A stretch of 64,000 bases of DNA. Origin: Chitinophagaceae bacterium (GTDB lineage Bacteria > Bacteroidota > Bacteroidia > Chitinophagales > Chitinophagaceae). The position numbers and the translations under genes were made by a program. The stretch spans positions 124,001 to 188,000 of the forward strand of contig JAHBTL010000007.1 in NCBI GenBank assembly GCA_019638615.1. The letters run 5' to 3'. Below, piece by piece: positions 1-9,168 of the stretch (its first letter is position 1; every line of letters begins with the position of its first letter). The notes beneath the pieces were generated by a model. That model saw only the letters and a list, made by a program, of their open reading frames with translations. It searched no databases and was not told the origin of the DNA.

Positions 1-314
1 CCGAAAAAGCTGCAAAAGAAGCAGGATATGAGATTAAGGTGGGCAAATTTCCTTTCATGGCTTCAGGAAAAGCAAGCGCTGCCGGGGCCACGGAGGGGTT
101 TGTTAAAGTGATCTTTGACGCGAAATATGGAGAATTCCTGGGCGCGCACCTGATCGGATACAACGTAACCGAAAATATAGCTGAAGTATCGGTAGCACGC
201 AAACTGGAAACTACCTATCATGAAATATTGAATGCTTCCCATCCGCACCCCACGATCAGCGAGGGAATAAAAGAGGCTACCGCCGCCGCTTACGGAGAAG
301 CAATAGATATTTAG
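1..314 (+). CDS. lpdA: Dihydrolipoyl dehydrogenase, C-terminal part (5' end outside window)
   Basis: This is the C-terminal end of the FAD-dependent E3 subunit of 2-oxoacid dehydrogenase complexes, which reoxidises dihydrolipoamide with NAD+. The reading frame is open from base 3, so the gene enters from the left. The visible residues form the dimerisation domain: a KFPFMASGKA segment, GEFLGAHLIGYNVTENI, and the HPHPTISEGIKEA motif, whose first part holds the active-site His-Pro of the partner subunit. The GTG at base 39 is internal to the domain and is not a start. The stop codon is TAG at 312-314, followed by a stem-loop. Family identity is secure. I infer lpdA rather than another pyridine nucleotide-disulphide oxidoreductase from the HPHPT context. 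Confidence 0.9.
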   Translation, partial: EKAAKEAGYEIKVGKFPFMASGKASAAGATEGFVKVIFDAKYGEFLGAHLIGYNVTENIAEVSVARKLETTYHEILNASHPHPTISEGIKEATAAAYGEAIDI

Positions 315-342
315 CATTCAGGCTGGAAAAAATCTTCAAAGT

Positions 343-395
343 ATATCTCATCCCACTATGTTTTTTCAATAGCAGGGTGAGATATTTAATTTTAT
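343..395. terminator. Candidate terminator between lpdA and the convergent OstA-like gene
   Basis: ATATCTCATCCC at 343-354 pairs with GGGTGAGATAT at 375-385, with one bulged base. The loop is about 20 nt and a T-rich tract follows. It lies between two genes that end towards each other and could serve both, although the T-tract is interrupted. Confidence 0.5.
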
Positions 396-420
396 ATTCG
401 ATAAAGCTGATAAAGTGCAA

Positions 421-2352
421 TTACTCAAATAGTTCCAATTTTGTTTTGGGGCGTCTTTCTTCCTGCCATTTAAAACTCCTGAAGCGCTTTCTTTCCTCGG
501 GCACTTCACGAACAGGATAAAATCCGCCTGTTATCTCATTGATCCAGGTTATTCTCTGCAATTCCCGTTTGGCAAGATACAGATTGATCAAATCTGCCTG
601 TGCATAGTTTACGCCGGTATAAGCGCTGTCTTCGTCCTGCAGGTAATACAGGCTTTCTGCGCTGCCTTTTGCCCTGATATGCTCAATTTCCCCGTCCGCA
701 AAATAGCCGTTGATCACATTGCCTTTTAATTGATTAAAATATTCATCGTTGCTCTTGCTGATGCTGAAAGCATTTTCCCATACTTCTACCCGTTGCGGCT
801 TTTTATTTTTGGTATGCAGGAAAATTGTGTCGCCTGTTATCTGGCTTTCCTTTGCCCAAACCACAGGATCCGTAAATAGCCGGAAAACAGAATCAATACC
901 CGAAAAGTACATACTGTCGCATACTGCCTGCATCGAATCCGAAAATATTTTTACATGCCGGTAGGCCAGGAAAAAGCGAACACTGTCAATTTTTTCTATC
1001 TCCGGCGTTTTCACCTGCCTTACCGTATCCGGTTTCAGTTCGTCCTGCTTTGTTATGGTCATGCTGTCGTTGCTGGGTATAGTTGCCAGCGAATCTCCCC
1101 TTATTGTGAGCTTTAAAGAATCGTCGGCAGCAGGAAAGGAGGGGAGCGCAACAGCTGAATCTTTTGCCGGGGGATCAGGCAATTTCGAAATGTTCTTTGA
1201 CGAATCAGCCGGTAACATGTCTTTCCGCTTTGCTCCCGGAAGATTTCTTTTGCCCGGCAACATTTTGCCCGGAATGTCATTGCCGTCTGCCCCTGCAATA
1301 GCGGTATTTTTAGGAGCTATGCTGTTGGAAGCCGCCATTGCTTCTGCCAGGGAGTCCTTTTTAAACAATGTATCTACTTTAATACCCGAATAAAGGGTAT
1401 CGCCGGTTATGAATAAAGAATCATTGTCCTGCCTGATGATCATTACCGGTTTCAGCGTGGCAAGAAAAGTTTTCTTATCCCGGTTAAAAAAGCTTTTTTC
1501 TGCCAAAACAGTAACGCCCTGCGCGGTATCTGAATACACAAAATTTCCTTCTGCGTAGCCTTCGCCGCTATTTTTATCAAACGATATGTTTTCCGCTGTT
1601 ATACGTTGCGTGCTGTCCTGTATGACCGGGCGTTTGCCAAAATTCGCCTGTCCTTTTTCCATATCATAATATCCGTCCGACGTCCTGATAATGGACTTCC
1701 CGTCATTGATGGTAGTAGGAGAAACAAAAGTGGCTACCTGGCTGTCTGCATTGTATAACAAGGTATCGGTTGCCATGCTGTATTCCGGGTCAACAAGCTT
1801 AACGCCTGTTTTAAAATAAGCGTCCCGGGTCTCGGCATAATAATATCCTTCCTTGCTGGTAAGGGTAGATGTATTGGTCTTAATTTTTCCATTGTTGAGG
1901 TAGCTTCCTGTTTTTGTATTCAGATCGTACTCCAGCTCTTCTGTAGTGAGCGTTGCCTTGCCATCAGTAAGCTTTACTGCTTTTTTAAGATTTGCCAGCT
2001 TGGGATTACCATAGTAAATGAGGTATTGCGAATATACATCCACGCTGTCTGCATCATTGATGTGGATATTGCCAAACACTTCAATGATATTTTTCAGCTT
2101 GTTCATCACAATGCTGTCACCTTTAAAATAAGTATTTCCCTGCCTGAGCTGGGCATTGCCCACCAGTATTTGAAATTCTGTACTGTCGTCTTTTTTTTCA
2201 AGGCGTAAAACATCCGACCGGATCAGGTGAATTTCTCTTGTACTGTCTTTAGATACCGGGGCGCCGGGCACTGGCGGTGGCTGCTGTGCCGCTACCATTT
2301 GAGTGATGCAAAAAAAAATTACTGATAAAAAAATCCGCATAAGAATGTTCAT
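421..2352 (-). CDS. OstA-like / LptA-related periplasmic protein
   Basis: This is a Bacteroidota OstA-like protein of about 643 residues with a Sec signal peptide (MNILMRIF...TQMVAAQQ). Repeated beta-rich segments (residues about 45-330) resemble the LptA/OstA jelly-roll that shields lipid A during transport across the periplasm. A low-complexity Pro/Asp/Ser linker and a second beta-rich part follow. The first ATG is at 2352 and overlaps the stop of the upstream mlaD-like gene as TGATG, so the two are translationally coupled. A GTG one codon earlier is possible. Its neighbours MlaD, an amidase and a divergent LptD form a known envelope-biogenesis cluster, which supports a role in LPS or lipid export. 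The protein is much longer than E. coli LptA, as is usual in this phylum. Confidence 0.8.
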   Translation of the reverse strand: MNILMRIFLSVIFFCITQMVAAQQPPPVPGAPVSKDSTREIHLIRSDVLRLEKKDDSTEFQILVGNAQLRQGNTYFKGDSIVMNKLKNIIEVFGNIHINDADSVDVYSQYLIYYGNPKLANLKKAVKLTDGKATLTTEELEYDLNTKTGSYLNNGKIKTNTSTLTSKEGYYYAETRDAYFKTGVKLVDPEYSMATDTLLYNADSQVATFVSPTTINDGKSIIRTSDGYYDMEKGQANFGKRPVIQDSTQRITAENISFDKNSGEGYAEGNFVYSDTAQGVTVLAEKSFFNRDKKTFLATLKPVMIIRQDNDSLFITGDTLYSGIKVDTLFKKDSLAEAMAASNSIAPKNTAIAGADGNDIPGKMLPGKRNLPGAKRKDMLPADSSKNISKLPDPPAKDSAVALPSFPAADDSLKLTIRGDSLATIPSNDSMTITKQDELKPDTVRQVKTPEIEKIDSVRFFLAYRHVKIFSDSMQAVCDSMYFSGIDSVFRLFTDPVVWAKESQITGDTIFLHTKNKKPQRVEVWENAFSISKSNDEYFNQLKGNVINGYFADGEIEHIRAKGSAESLYYLQDEDSAYTGVNYAQADLINLYLAKRELQRITWINEITGGFYPVREVPEERKRFRSFKWQEERRPKTKLELFE

Positions 2353-3356
2353 CACCGTTTTTTATCTGTCTCTGGCAGCACTGTGGTAGAGTCGGGCAAG
2401 GGAATCATTAAAGGAGCGGATTTATCTTTTTTGCCAAATACCAGTCCGCCTGTATACCTGCGGGGATGTACCCTGAAGTCCTGCAACAGCACGTTCAGAC
2501 TATTGGCAGTAGAGTTTAAATTGTTGTACAATTTTTTATCGTTCATCAGCAGTCCCAAAGTACCCTCATTGCTGTTAATCTTGTTCAAGGTAGTACTAAG
2601 TTCACTTACGGCGGATTGCAGTTTTGTTAAAGTCTTATCCAGCTCCAGGTCAGACAGCTTGCCGGTTGTGGTTTTGAGATTGGAAAATATCCGGGTAATG
2701 GTATCATTGTTGTTTTTGAGGTTGCCTGTAAACCCGTTAAGGTTGGACAATGTATGCGCCAAAGCTCCGGTTTGGGTATTGAGCAGGCTGTTAAGATGAG
2801 CTGTTGAAACGGCAAGATTGGCAAAAATAGTTTGAAAATTATGCTGCGTACGGGGATCGAACACAGTTCCTATCAGTTTCAATACCGAATCAAGTGAGCT
2901 TAACGCTGCATTGATCTTTACAAGGCTCGGGTCAAGCGTGCCTTTTACCTGCGCCAGCAGACCCGGTGTAGAATTGGTTACCAGCGTATCTCCGTTTTTA
3001 ACATACTTTGTTTCCGTTCCCAGCTCAATGTTCAGTGTTGTATTGCCCAGCAAACTGCTGGAAATATGAGCTATTGAGTTTTTGGGTATGTTGATGCTTT
3101 TGTGAAGATTAATGGTAACGATGATACCGCTCAGGTTTTCATCCGTTTCCTGCATTTCATACACTTTCCCTACCTGGAGCCCGTTAATCATTACTGCATT
3201 GGAAACAGAAAGACCTTCCACAGAACTAAAAATAGTATACAGCTTAAAGCTTTTTTCGAAAACAGTTTTGCCTTTCAAAAAATTAAAGCCCAGGATAAGC
3301 AGTGTAATGGCGATAGCGGTTAAAGCGCCAACCTTGGTTTCATTTGAAATTTTCAT
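2352..3356 (-). CDS. MlaD/MCE-family lipid transport protein
   Basis: This 334-residue protein has one N-terminal membrane anchor (ALTAIAITLLILGFNFLKG, residues about 12-30) followed by an MCE domain (about 37-115) with the typical VEGLSVSNAVMINGLQVGKV segment. The remainder is a long helical, Asn/Leu/Thr-rich stalk. MCE proteins bind lipids and move them between the inner and outer membranes. Here the protein would sit in the inner membrane and face the periplasm. It is translationally coupled to the OstA-like gene downstream and probably shares a transcript with the amidase upstream. Its partner ABC permease and ATPase (MlaE/MlaF types) are not in this window. Confidence 0.85.
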   Translation of the reverse strand: MKISNETKVGALTAIAITLLILGFNFLKGKTVFEKSFKLYTIFSSVEGLSVSNAVMINGLQVGKVYEMQETDENLSGIIVTINLHKSINIPKNSIAHISSSLLGNTTLNIELGTETKYVKNGDTLVTNSTPGLLAQVKGTLDPSLVKINAALSSLDSVLKLIGTVFDPRTQHNFQTIFANLAVSTAHLNSLLNTQTGALAHTLSNLNGFTGNLKNNNDTITRIFSNLKTTTGKLSDLELDKTLTKLQSAVSELSTTLNKINSNEGTLGLLMNDKKLYNNLNSTANSLNVLLQDFRVHPRRYTGGLVFGKKDKSAPLMIPLPDSTTVLPETDKKR

Positions 3357-3612
3357 CCTTCTATCGTGTTTTTTGGTCGGACAATCTCATACACAAAAGT
3401 CTTTTAGTAATCCATTATCAGCAAGGTCACAATCAACCCGGCTTTACGCTAAAGGTTCATATACAGACCTTCAAAAACCCTGCTACAAATAAAACTTCAG
3501 GATGAACGATTATAACCTTCACTTATTATTCAGAATCAATACTTTCCTGCAAAAATAGGGTACTTGGGGCAAAGCGGCGGGGAAAGCTTTCAATGGGTGG
3601 GTTGGACGAATT

Positions 3613-4548
3613 TTATTTTTTTGTGGAACCTCTGTTTTCGGCAGGAGAGGAGGCTTCCTGGGCTCCGCTCCGTGTTCCGTCTAAAAGATTCTTGAACGAT
3701 ATGATAGCATTTACAATTGCCTGCGTCATTTCTTCCTGTCCTTTTTCGCTGTTCAGGTAATCTTCTTCTTCTTTGTTTGTAATAAAGCCGGTTTCAATTA
3801 ATACCGCAGGCATATTGGTAGCCTGCAGCACCCATATCCCTTTTTCGTTCCTCTGTAATACACCATCGCTTTTCCTGCCTATTTTCACAAACTCATCTTC
3901 TATCATGGTTGCCAGGCGCACACTGTTCTTGAAATATTTCTGTACCCACAAACGGCTTATCAACGATCCCTCCGGCGTATTAGGATCCGGCGCATCGGCT
4001 ACTTCTTCGCTTGATTCAAACCTTTCAGACACAGCATCTGCTTTTGCATTGCCCCTGTCCGCAGCCCATACATAGGTACCCGTTCCGTACCGCGGGTTTG
4101 GTGTGTACCAAACTTTGTATACAGGTTCTCTTTTGGTATGCTTTTTTCTTTTGGCGCCTTTACCGGTGTAGTAGGTTTTATTCCTGTAGCCTGTTATCTG
4201 CGAATGGCGGATGGCAGGGGCTGCATTTACGTGAATACAAATAAACAGGTCGCCTTTGTTCTCGTTCGCAAAAGCTGCTTTTTCTTTTACATTATTAAAA
4301 ATATCGGTAGTACGGCTTTGCAGGATTTTTGTCTGAGGCAATTCTTTCTCAAGCAATGCGGCTACTTTCATCGAAAGCCGCAATGTAATCTGGGCTTCGG
4401 TTGAGTAGGAACCTTTGGCGCCCTGGTCTGATCCTCCATGCCCTGCATCTACAATAATAGTTTTAATCCGGCTCTTATTTTGCGCAAAGCAAATGGAAAC
4501 AAACAGTGAACAGAAAATAAATGAGGAAGCAATGACTTTTTTGTACAT
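3613..4548 (-). CDS. N-acetylmuramoyl-L-alanine amidase (Amidase_3)
   Basis: This is a zinc-dependent periplasmic amidase that cleaves the amide bond between MurNAc and the L-Ala of the stem peptide. It has a signal peptide (residues 1-22, ending CFAQ). The zinc and catalytic residues are visible: His37 in DAGHGGSDQG, Glu51 in STEAQITLRL, His106 in CIHVNA and Glu252 in VLIETGFI. A roughly 70-residue basic and acidic insertion (about 115-195) separates the second His from the C-terminal half, as is common in Bacteroidota homologues and reminiscent of the regulatory insertion in AmiB/AmiC. It is transcribed towards mlaD and ostA and away from lptD, with 93 bp to the lptD start, so a shared divergent promoter region is likely. 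Confidence 0.9.
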   Translation of the reverse strand: MYKKVIASSFIFCSLFVSICFAQNKSRIKTIIVDAGHGGSDQGAKGSYSTEAQITLRLSMKVAALLEKELPQTKILQSRTTDIFNNVKEKAAFANENKGDLFICIHVNAAPAIRHSQITGYRNKTYYTGKGAKRKKHTKREPVYKVWYTPNPRYGTGTYVWAADRGNAKADAVSERFESSEEVADAPDPNTPEGSLISRLWVQKYFKNSVRLATMIEDEFVKIGRKSDGVLQRNEKGIWVLQATNMPAVLIETGFITNKEEEDYLNSEKGQEEMTQAIVNAIISFKNLLDGTRSGAQEASSPAENRGSTKK

Positions 4549-4641
4549 GCCGTTGTTAAAATTTAGTCAGGGTTAGTAATTCTGTTTCAATCTTCACGTT
4601 TTCTTACCGCTAATATGGCTATTTTTGTTGCCTACTGATGT

Positions 4642-7461
4642 ATGGAAAATAAGTATCGCAAATTTAAGCGAAATTATATATATACCTTTACCTTACTGCT
4701 GCTTACCATTGCAATAACGTATAATGGATGGGCAAAAAATCATTCTTCGCCGGCTTTTGACAATAATTTAACAGCACTAAAAGATACGACCCTGCCTGCA
4801 AAAGACACGCTGGTCCCTCCTGCATCAATAGCCGACACATCCAGACCTGAAAACGATACAACCCGGCCTGTTATTGCCGATTCGCTTCTTACCGACAGTA
4901 CCCGGCATATACAAACAGATACTTTTAATGTAAAAATTTCCAAAGATTCTATAGACGCGCCGGTAGAGTATAAAGCCAAAGATTCAATGGTGCTTGACGT
5001 GATCGCTAAAAAATTATACCTCTATGGCGAGACCCAGGTTAAATATAAAGACGTTGACCTTACAGCTCCGGAAATTGCATTCGACCAGCAGACCAATCTG
5101 GTAAAAGCGAAAATGAAGCTGGATACAGCAGGAAAGTCGTTGGGGCAGGCCAAACTGGTGCAGGCCGATATTATAACCGTTAGCGACAGTATAGAATTCA
5201 ACTTTAAAACGCAGAAAGGGCTTACCCACAGCAGTTATTTTCAGCAGAACGAATTATTTAATTATGCTGAAGTAGTAAAAAAAATAGATGCCAAAACCAT
5301 TTATGCTTACAAAGGCCGTTTTACTACCTGTAACCTGGATACGCCGCATTTTGCGTTCAGGGCAAAAAAAATAAAATACATCAGTCAAACCGTAGCGGTA
5401 ACCGGTCCGGTAGGTGTTGAGTTTGAAAATGTACCGGTGCTGCCTATTGCAGTGCCATTTGGCCTGTTCCCGTTGCAAAGAGGACGAAAGTCAGGCATAT
5501 TGCCACCTACTTTTACTGTAACAGATTTTGGGTTGGGGCTGGAACAAATGGGATATTACAAAGTGATCAACGATAACTTTGACTTTACCGTAAGAGGTGA
5601 TTTGTATTCATACGGCAGTTGGCGGATGAACCTGACCCCCACCTACCGCGTACGGTACCGTTACAGCGGCACGCTTAATTTCAGCTACCAGCGAACGCAT
5701 TACGGCATCAGCAAAGAGGATGAAGATTACAATTTGAACAAGAGTTTTTTTATAACCTGGAGTCACAGGATGGACAGCAAGGCAAGACCCGGGGTAAGTT
5801 TTTCTGCCAGTGTAAATGCAGGCTCCAGTAAATACATGCAACGTGTAAACAACAACTCTTATATCGATATTAATAACGGTAAAGGAGGCAGTTACTCGCA
5901 GCCGTTCAGTTTTACCAACCAGCTAAGCTCTTCCATTTCTTATCAAAAATCTTGGATCAATAAGCCTTACAATCTTTCTGTAAACCTTAATCACAACCAA
6001 AATACCAACTCAGGGATTGTAAACCTGAGCTTGCCGGATATCAATTTTAACGTGCAGACGCTCTATCCTCTGCAGCCTAAAGAAATGGTAGGCAGCGGCA
6101 AATGGTATCATAAATTAGGCATAGGATACACAACAAGCGTAAGAGGACAGGCATCGTTTTATGATTCGGCTTTTAATTTTAACCAGTTGATCGATACCTT
6201 TCAGTATGGAGCGCAGCATAATATACCCATTACACTTGCATTGCCTCAGATGGGACCTATTCAAATATCGCCCGGGTTCAGCTACCAGGAAAGATGGTAT
6301 TCGCAGAAAGTATTCAGAACCTGGGACGCTGCCAATAAAAGGGTGGACACCAGCATAGAAAAAGGGTTCTATACAGCCCGTGACATTTCAATGTCTATTT
6401 CTTTCAGCACATCTATGTTCGGAACCCTCAACTTTAAAAATAAAGATGCTAAAGTACAGGCGATCAGGCAGGTGATCCGGCCGCAGATGAGCATTGGCTA
6501 TAAGCCTGACCTGTCGAAGGCGTATTATAATCTTGTTCAAACGGATACTTTCGGAACACGAAGAATGTTGTCGCAGTTTGATGGGACTATTTATAGCTCA
6601 TTTGGTTACGGCCGATCGGGCAGTATAGGTTTCGGTATAGATAATTTTGTTGAAATGAAAGTGCGCAAGCTCCTTAAAGACAGTACATCGGTAGATGAGG
6701 ATGGCGAGGATGATGTTAAGAAAGTAAAACTGATCGATGGATATGGTATAACAGGCAGCTATAACCTGCTGGCGGATTCTTTCAAGCTTTCTAACTTTAA
6801 TTTGTATGCCCGAAGTACGCTGTTCGAAAAAATCAATATTACCGCCAGCGCCAATATTGATCCCTATCAAACAGATACTGTTACAGGTTTCAGGAAAAAC
6901 CGTTATGCCTGGCAGGACGGGAAACTGTCGCTGGGACGTATTACCAATGGAAGCCTGAACATTTCCACCAGCTTTAAAAGCAAGCCTAAAGATGAAAAAA
7001 AGGACGAGAAAGCGACGGCGGAATACAACAACTATGATAATCTTACGGCGGATGAAATGCAGTCGCAGATGGATTATATACGCAATAACCCATCCGAATT
7101 TGTTGACTTTAATATTCCCTGGTCGGTTAATATATCTTATTCCCTCAGTTTTAGTAAAGTGCTTAAAAGAGATTATTCGGGTTACGAAACCCGCTTTACT
7201 TCCAGCATGAATTTTAATGGCGATTTCAGTCTTACCGAGAAATGGAAGTTCGGGGCCAATGGCTATCTTGACGTCAAAACATTGAAAATACCTTCTTTCT
7301 CCATGTTCATTACCCGCGAGATGCACTGCTGGCAAATGTCTATTAACGTTACCCCTTTTGGATTGTGGCGTTCGTTCAATATCTCCATTTTTCCCAAATC
7401 GGGAATGCTGCGCGACCTGAAGATCAACCGCACACGTACTTTCAGAAGCACTGCATTGTAG
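4642..7461 (+). CDS. lptD: LptD-like LPS assembly outer-membrane protein
   Basis: This 939-residue protein has a hydrophobic signal segment (residues 14-31) and a Thr/Asp/Pro-rich linker. An OstA-like beta domain (about 100-270) contains the ETQVKYKDVDLTAPEI and ELFNYAEVVKK repeats. A long C-terminal region of alternating aromatic beta strands follows, as expected of the 26-strand LptD barrel that inserts LPS in the outer leaflet. The C-terminus ends FRSTAL rather than in a terminal aromatic, as in many Bacteroidota LptD-like proteins. It lies divergent from the amidase-MlaD-OstA operon and 9 bp from the convergent plsC. The LptE partner is not seen. The barrel itself is inferred from strand pattern only. 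Confidence 0.8.
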   Translation: MENKYRKFKRNYIYTFTLLLLTIAITYNGWAKNHSSPAFDNNLTALKDTTLPAKDTLVPPASIADTSRPENDTTRPVIADSLLTDSTRHIQTDTFNVKISKDSIDAPVEYKAKDSMVLDVIAKKLYLYGETQVKYKDVDLTAPEIAFDQQTNLVKAKMKLDTAGKSLGQAKLVQADIITVSDSIEFNFKTQKGLTHSSYFQQNELFNYAEVVKKIDAKTIYAYKGRFTTCNLDTPHFAFRAKKIKYISQTVAVTGPVGVEFENVPVLPIAVPFGLFPLQRGRKSGILPPTFTVTDFGLGLEQMGYYKVINDNFDFTVRGDLYSYGSWRMNLTPTYRVRYRYSGTLNFSYQRTHYGISKEDEDYNLNKSFFITWSHRMDSKARPGVSFSASVNAGSSKYMQRVNNNSYIDINNGKGGSYSQPFSFTNQLSSSISYQKSWINKPYNLSVNLNHNQNTNSGIVNLSLPDINFNVQTLYPLQPKEMVGSGKWYHKLGIGYTTSVRGQASFYDSAFNFNQLIDTFQYGAQHNIPITLALPQMGPIQISPGFSYQERWYSQKVFRTWDAANKRVDTSIEKGFYTARDISMSISFSTSMFGTLNFKNKDAKVQAIRQVIRPQMSIGYKPDLSKAYYNLVQTDTFGTRRMLSQFDGTIYSSFGYGRSGSIGFGIDNFVEMKVRKLLKDSTSVDEDGEDDVKKVKLIDGYGITGSYNLLADSFKLSNFNLYARSTLFEKINITASANIDPYQTDTVTGFRKNRYAWQDGKLSLGRITNGSLNISTSFKSKPKDEKKDEKATAEYNNYDNLTADEMQSQMDYIRNNPSEFVDFNIPWSVNISYSLSFSKVLKRDYSGYETRFTSSMNFNGDFSLTEKWKFGANGYLDVKTLKIPSFSMFITREMHCWQMSINVTPFGLWRSFNISIFPKSGMLRDLKINRTRTFRSTAL

Positions 7462-7470
7462 CGGATAGCA

Positions 7471-8226
7471 TTATTTTGAATAGATGGGAATATTCGCTTT
7501 ACTGTAATTGTACATGATCTCAAATACACGTTCTTTCAGCGAGGATACCGTATCATCGGGCTGTACCGAAACAGGAGAAAGAAAATGCATATGCATGGTA
7601 GCAGGCCACAGAAAAAAGGGCTTGGCGGGACCAGGCAAAACTTTTTTAGTATTGAACAGCAATACGGGTATAATGCTTTTGCCGGTATCCAGGGCCAGCT
7701 TAAAAGCGCCATCATGAAATGGCTTCAAAGGCTCCGCCGTTTTGTTGCGTGTTCCTTCAGGGTATATGCACATGTGCAGGCCCTGTTGCAAAACTTCTTT
7801 CATCTTGCCAAAGCTGTCTTTCCGGCTTTTTTCGCTTTTGCGATCCACTAATATAGACCCCCGTTGATAGATCAGCCCGAACAACGGCACTTTTGCCAAC
7901 TCTGCTTTTGCGATCGTTTTGTTGGGGCCGGGTATGAACGGGGTGGTGAGCGGTACATCCATATAAGAATTGTGGTTGCTGGTAACAATATAATTTTCAC
8001 CTTTTTTGAAGTGCTCTTTTCCTTTTACAATCAGCCTGCAGCCTACCAGGAAAAGAAAGAGCTGCATCCATGCTTTTGAAATTCTCCTGAAGATTTCTGT
8101 GCCAAGGGGTTCCTTTACAAAATTGGTAAGCCAGATGGGTATTACTACCACCAGTAAGGTGATAATAAAAATAACAGCTCCCCAAAAAGCCCATATACGA
8201 CCCAAAACATTTTTAATCAACAACAT
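7471..8226 (-). CDS. plsC: 1-acyl-sn-glycerol-3-phosphate acyltransferase (PlsC family)
   Basis: This membrane-bound acyltransferase would make phosphatidic acid from lysophosphatidic acid. The HX4D catalytic motif is NHNSYMD (His85-Asp90), and the substrate-binding motif YPEGTR is at 155-160. An N-terminal membrane segment spans residues 12-32. At 251 residues it is the normal length. It converges on lptD with only 9 bp between stops and no obvious terminator, so the transcripts probably overlap. An acyltransferase acting on another lysolipid (for example an aminolipid) cannot be excluded, because PlsC motifs are shared. Confidence 0.85.
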   Translation of the reverse strand: MLLIKNVLGRIWAFWGAVIFIITLLVVVIPIWLTNFVKEPLGTEIFRRISKAWMQLFLFLVGCRLIVKGKEHFKKGENYIVTSNHNSYMDVPLTTPFIPGPNKTIAKAELAKVPLFGLIYQRGSILVDRKSEKSRKDSFGKMKEVLQQGLHMCIYPEGTRNKTAEPLKPFHDGAFKLALDTGKSIIPVLLFNTKKVLPGPAKPFFLWPATMHMHFLSPVSVQPDDTVSSLKERVFEIMYNYSKANIPIYSK

Positions 8227-8397
8227 GGAGGCAAATTACTACATTTGGCGGAGCCTGCACAACTGTTAACCGGTGGTTTTGACCTGCAAATATCTTACCT
8301 TGAGAGCCTCCTTTTTTTGGGGGTGTAAAAAATAGTTACAACAGCGTACAACCTTTCTTTGAAAAAGCGACACTTAGTAAACTAAAAAACCAACAAT

Positions 8398-8964
8398 ATG
8401 TCAGACAATCTTTTTGATCTCGTAAAGCAATTTGCCGGCGACGCTGTTATTAATAATCCGGCTATACCCAACGAACGCAATGATGAGGTAATAGCTGCGG
8501 CTTCCGGTTCAATACAGGGAGGTTTCCAGGATTTATTATCGCAGGGAAATATTTCCGATGTTTTAAAATTATTTGGTGGCAGAGACAACGGTGGGGTTCA
8601 AAATAGCATCACGCAACAAATTTCAGGAGGATTGATAGAAAACCTTATCGGTAAATTCGGGTTGGACAAACAATCGGCAGGCGGCATTGCCGGAGGGCTT
8701 ATTCCGGCTGTGTTAAGTAACCTGGTCAGCAAAGCAAACGATCCGAACGACAGCAGCTTCGATGTACAATCGCTGCTAAACAACTTTTCGGGTGGTAAAA
8801 CCTCGGGGGTTGATGTGCAGGGATTATTGAATAAGGTAAGGGGCGGTGTGCTGGACCTGGATGGGGACGGAGATACCGATCTGCAGGACTTATTGCAACT
8901 GTTTAACCAGGGCAAAGGCGGCGGCGGATTGATGGATAAAATCAAAGGCATGTTCGGCTCCTAA
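8398..8964 (+). CDS. DUF937-like Gly-rich protein with a terminal calcium-loop motif
   Basis: This 188-residue soluble protein has no signal peptide. It resembles the DUF937/YidB-type family, with alternating amphipathic helices and Gly-Gly turns such as GGIAGGLIPAVLSNLV. Near the C-terminus, residues 153-164 read DLDGDGDTDLQD, a close match to a canonical EF-hand or dockerin calcium loop. A Gly-rich tail follows (KGGGGLMDKIKGMFGS). Function is unknown. The calcium loop is what can be seen; calcium binding is inferred. It is a single gene followed by a strong terminator. Confidence 0.7.
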   Translation: MSDNLFDLVKQFAGDAVINNPAIPNERNDEVIAAASGSIQGGFQDLLSQGNISDVLKLFGGRDNGGVQNSITQQISGGLIENLIGKFGLDKQSAGGIAGGLIPAVLSNLVSKANDPNDSSFDVQSLLNNFSGGKTSGVDVQGLLNKVRGGVLDLDGDGDTDLQDLLQLFNQGKGGGGLMDKIKGMFGS

Positions 8965-9003
8965 AGCACGTGCGGTATATTTTTGATCTCACTTTTTATA
9001 ACA

Positions 9004-9045
9004 GGGATTTGCAAAGCTGAAATAGTGCTTGCAAATCCCTTTTTT
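9004..9045 (+). terminator. Rho-independent terminator after the DUF937-like gene
   Basis: GGGATTTGCAAAGC at 9004-9017 pairs with GCTTGCAAATCCC at 9027-9039, with one bulged A. The loop is 9 nt and a run of six T follows. Confidence 0.85.
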
Positions 9046-9168
9046 AATTGTTATCTTAGTAGCACAGCCCAATAACGCTTCTGCAAGGAAACCTTCGCTT
9101 TTTAATCTTCGCACCGGTTCTGTTATTCTTAGAAAACCTGTACATATTCATCTTAAAATATAACAGGT

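Noticed and set aside
6598-7335. 245-residue ORF antisense to lptD
   Set aside because: It lies wholly inside the lptD coding sequence, has no family features, and its composition fits the reverse complement of a barrel-coding region.
8240-8247. TACATTTG as a promoter for the DUF937-like gene
   Set aside because: It lacks a TTTG element 19-21 bp upstream and would leave a leader of about 145 nt.
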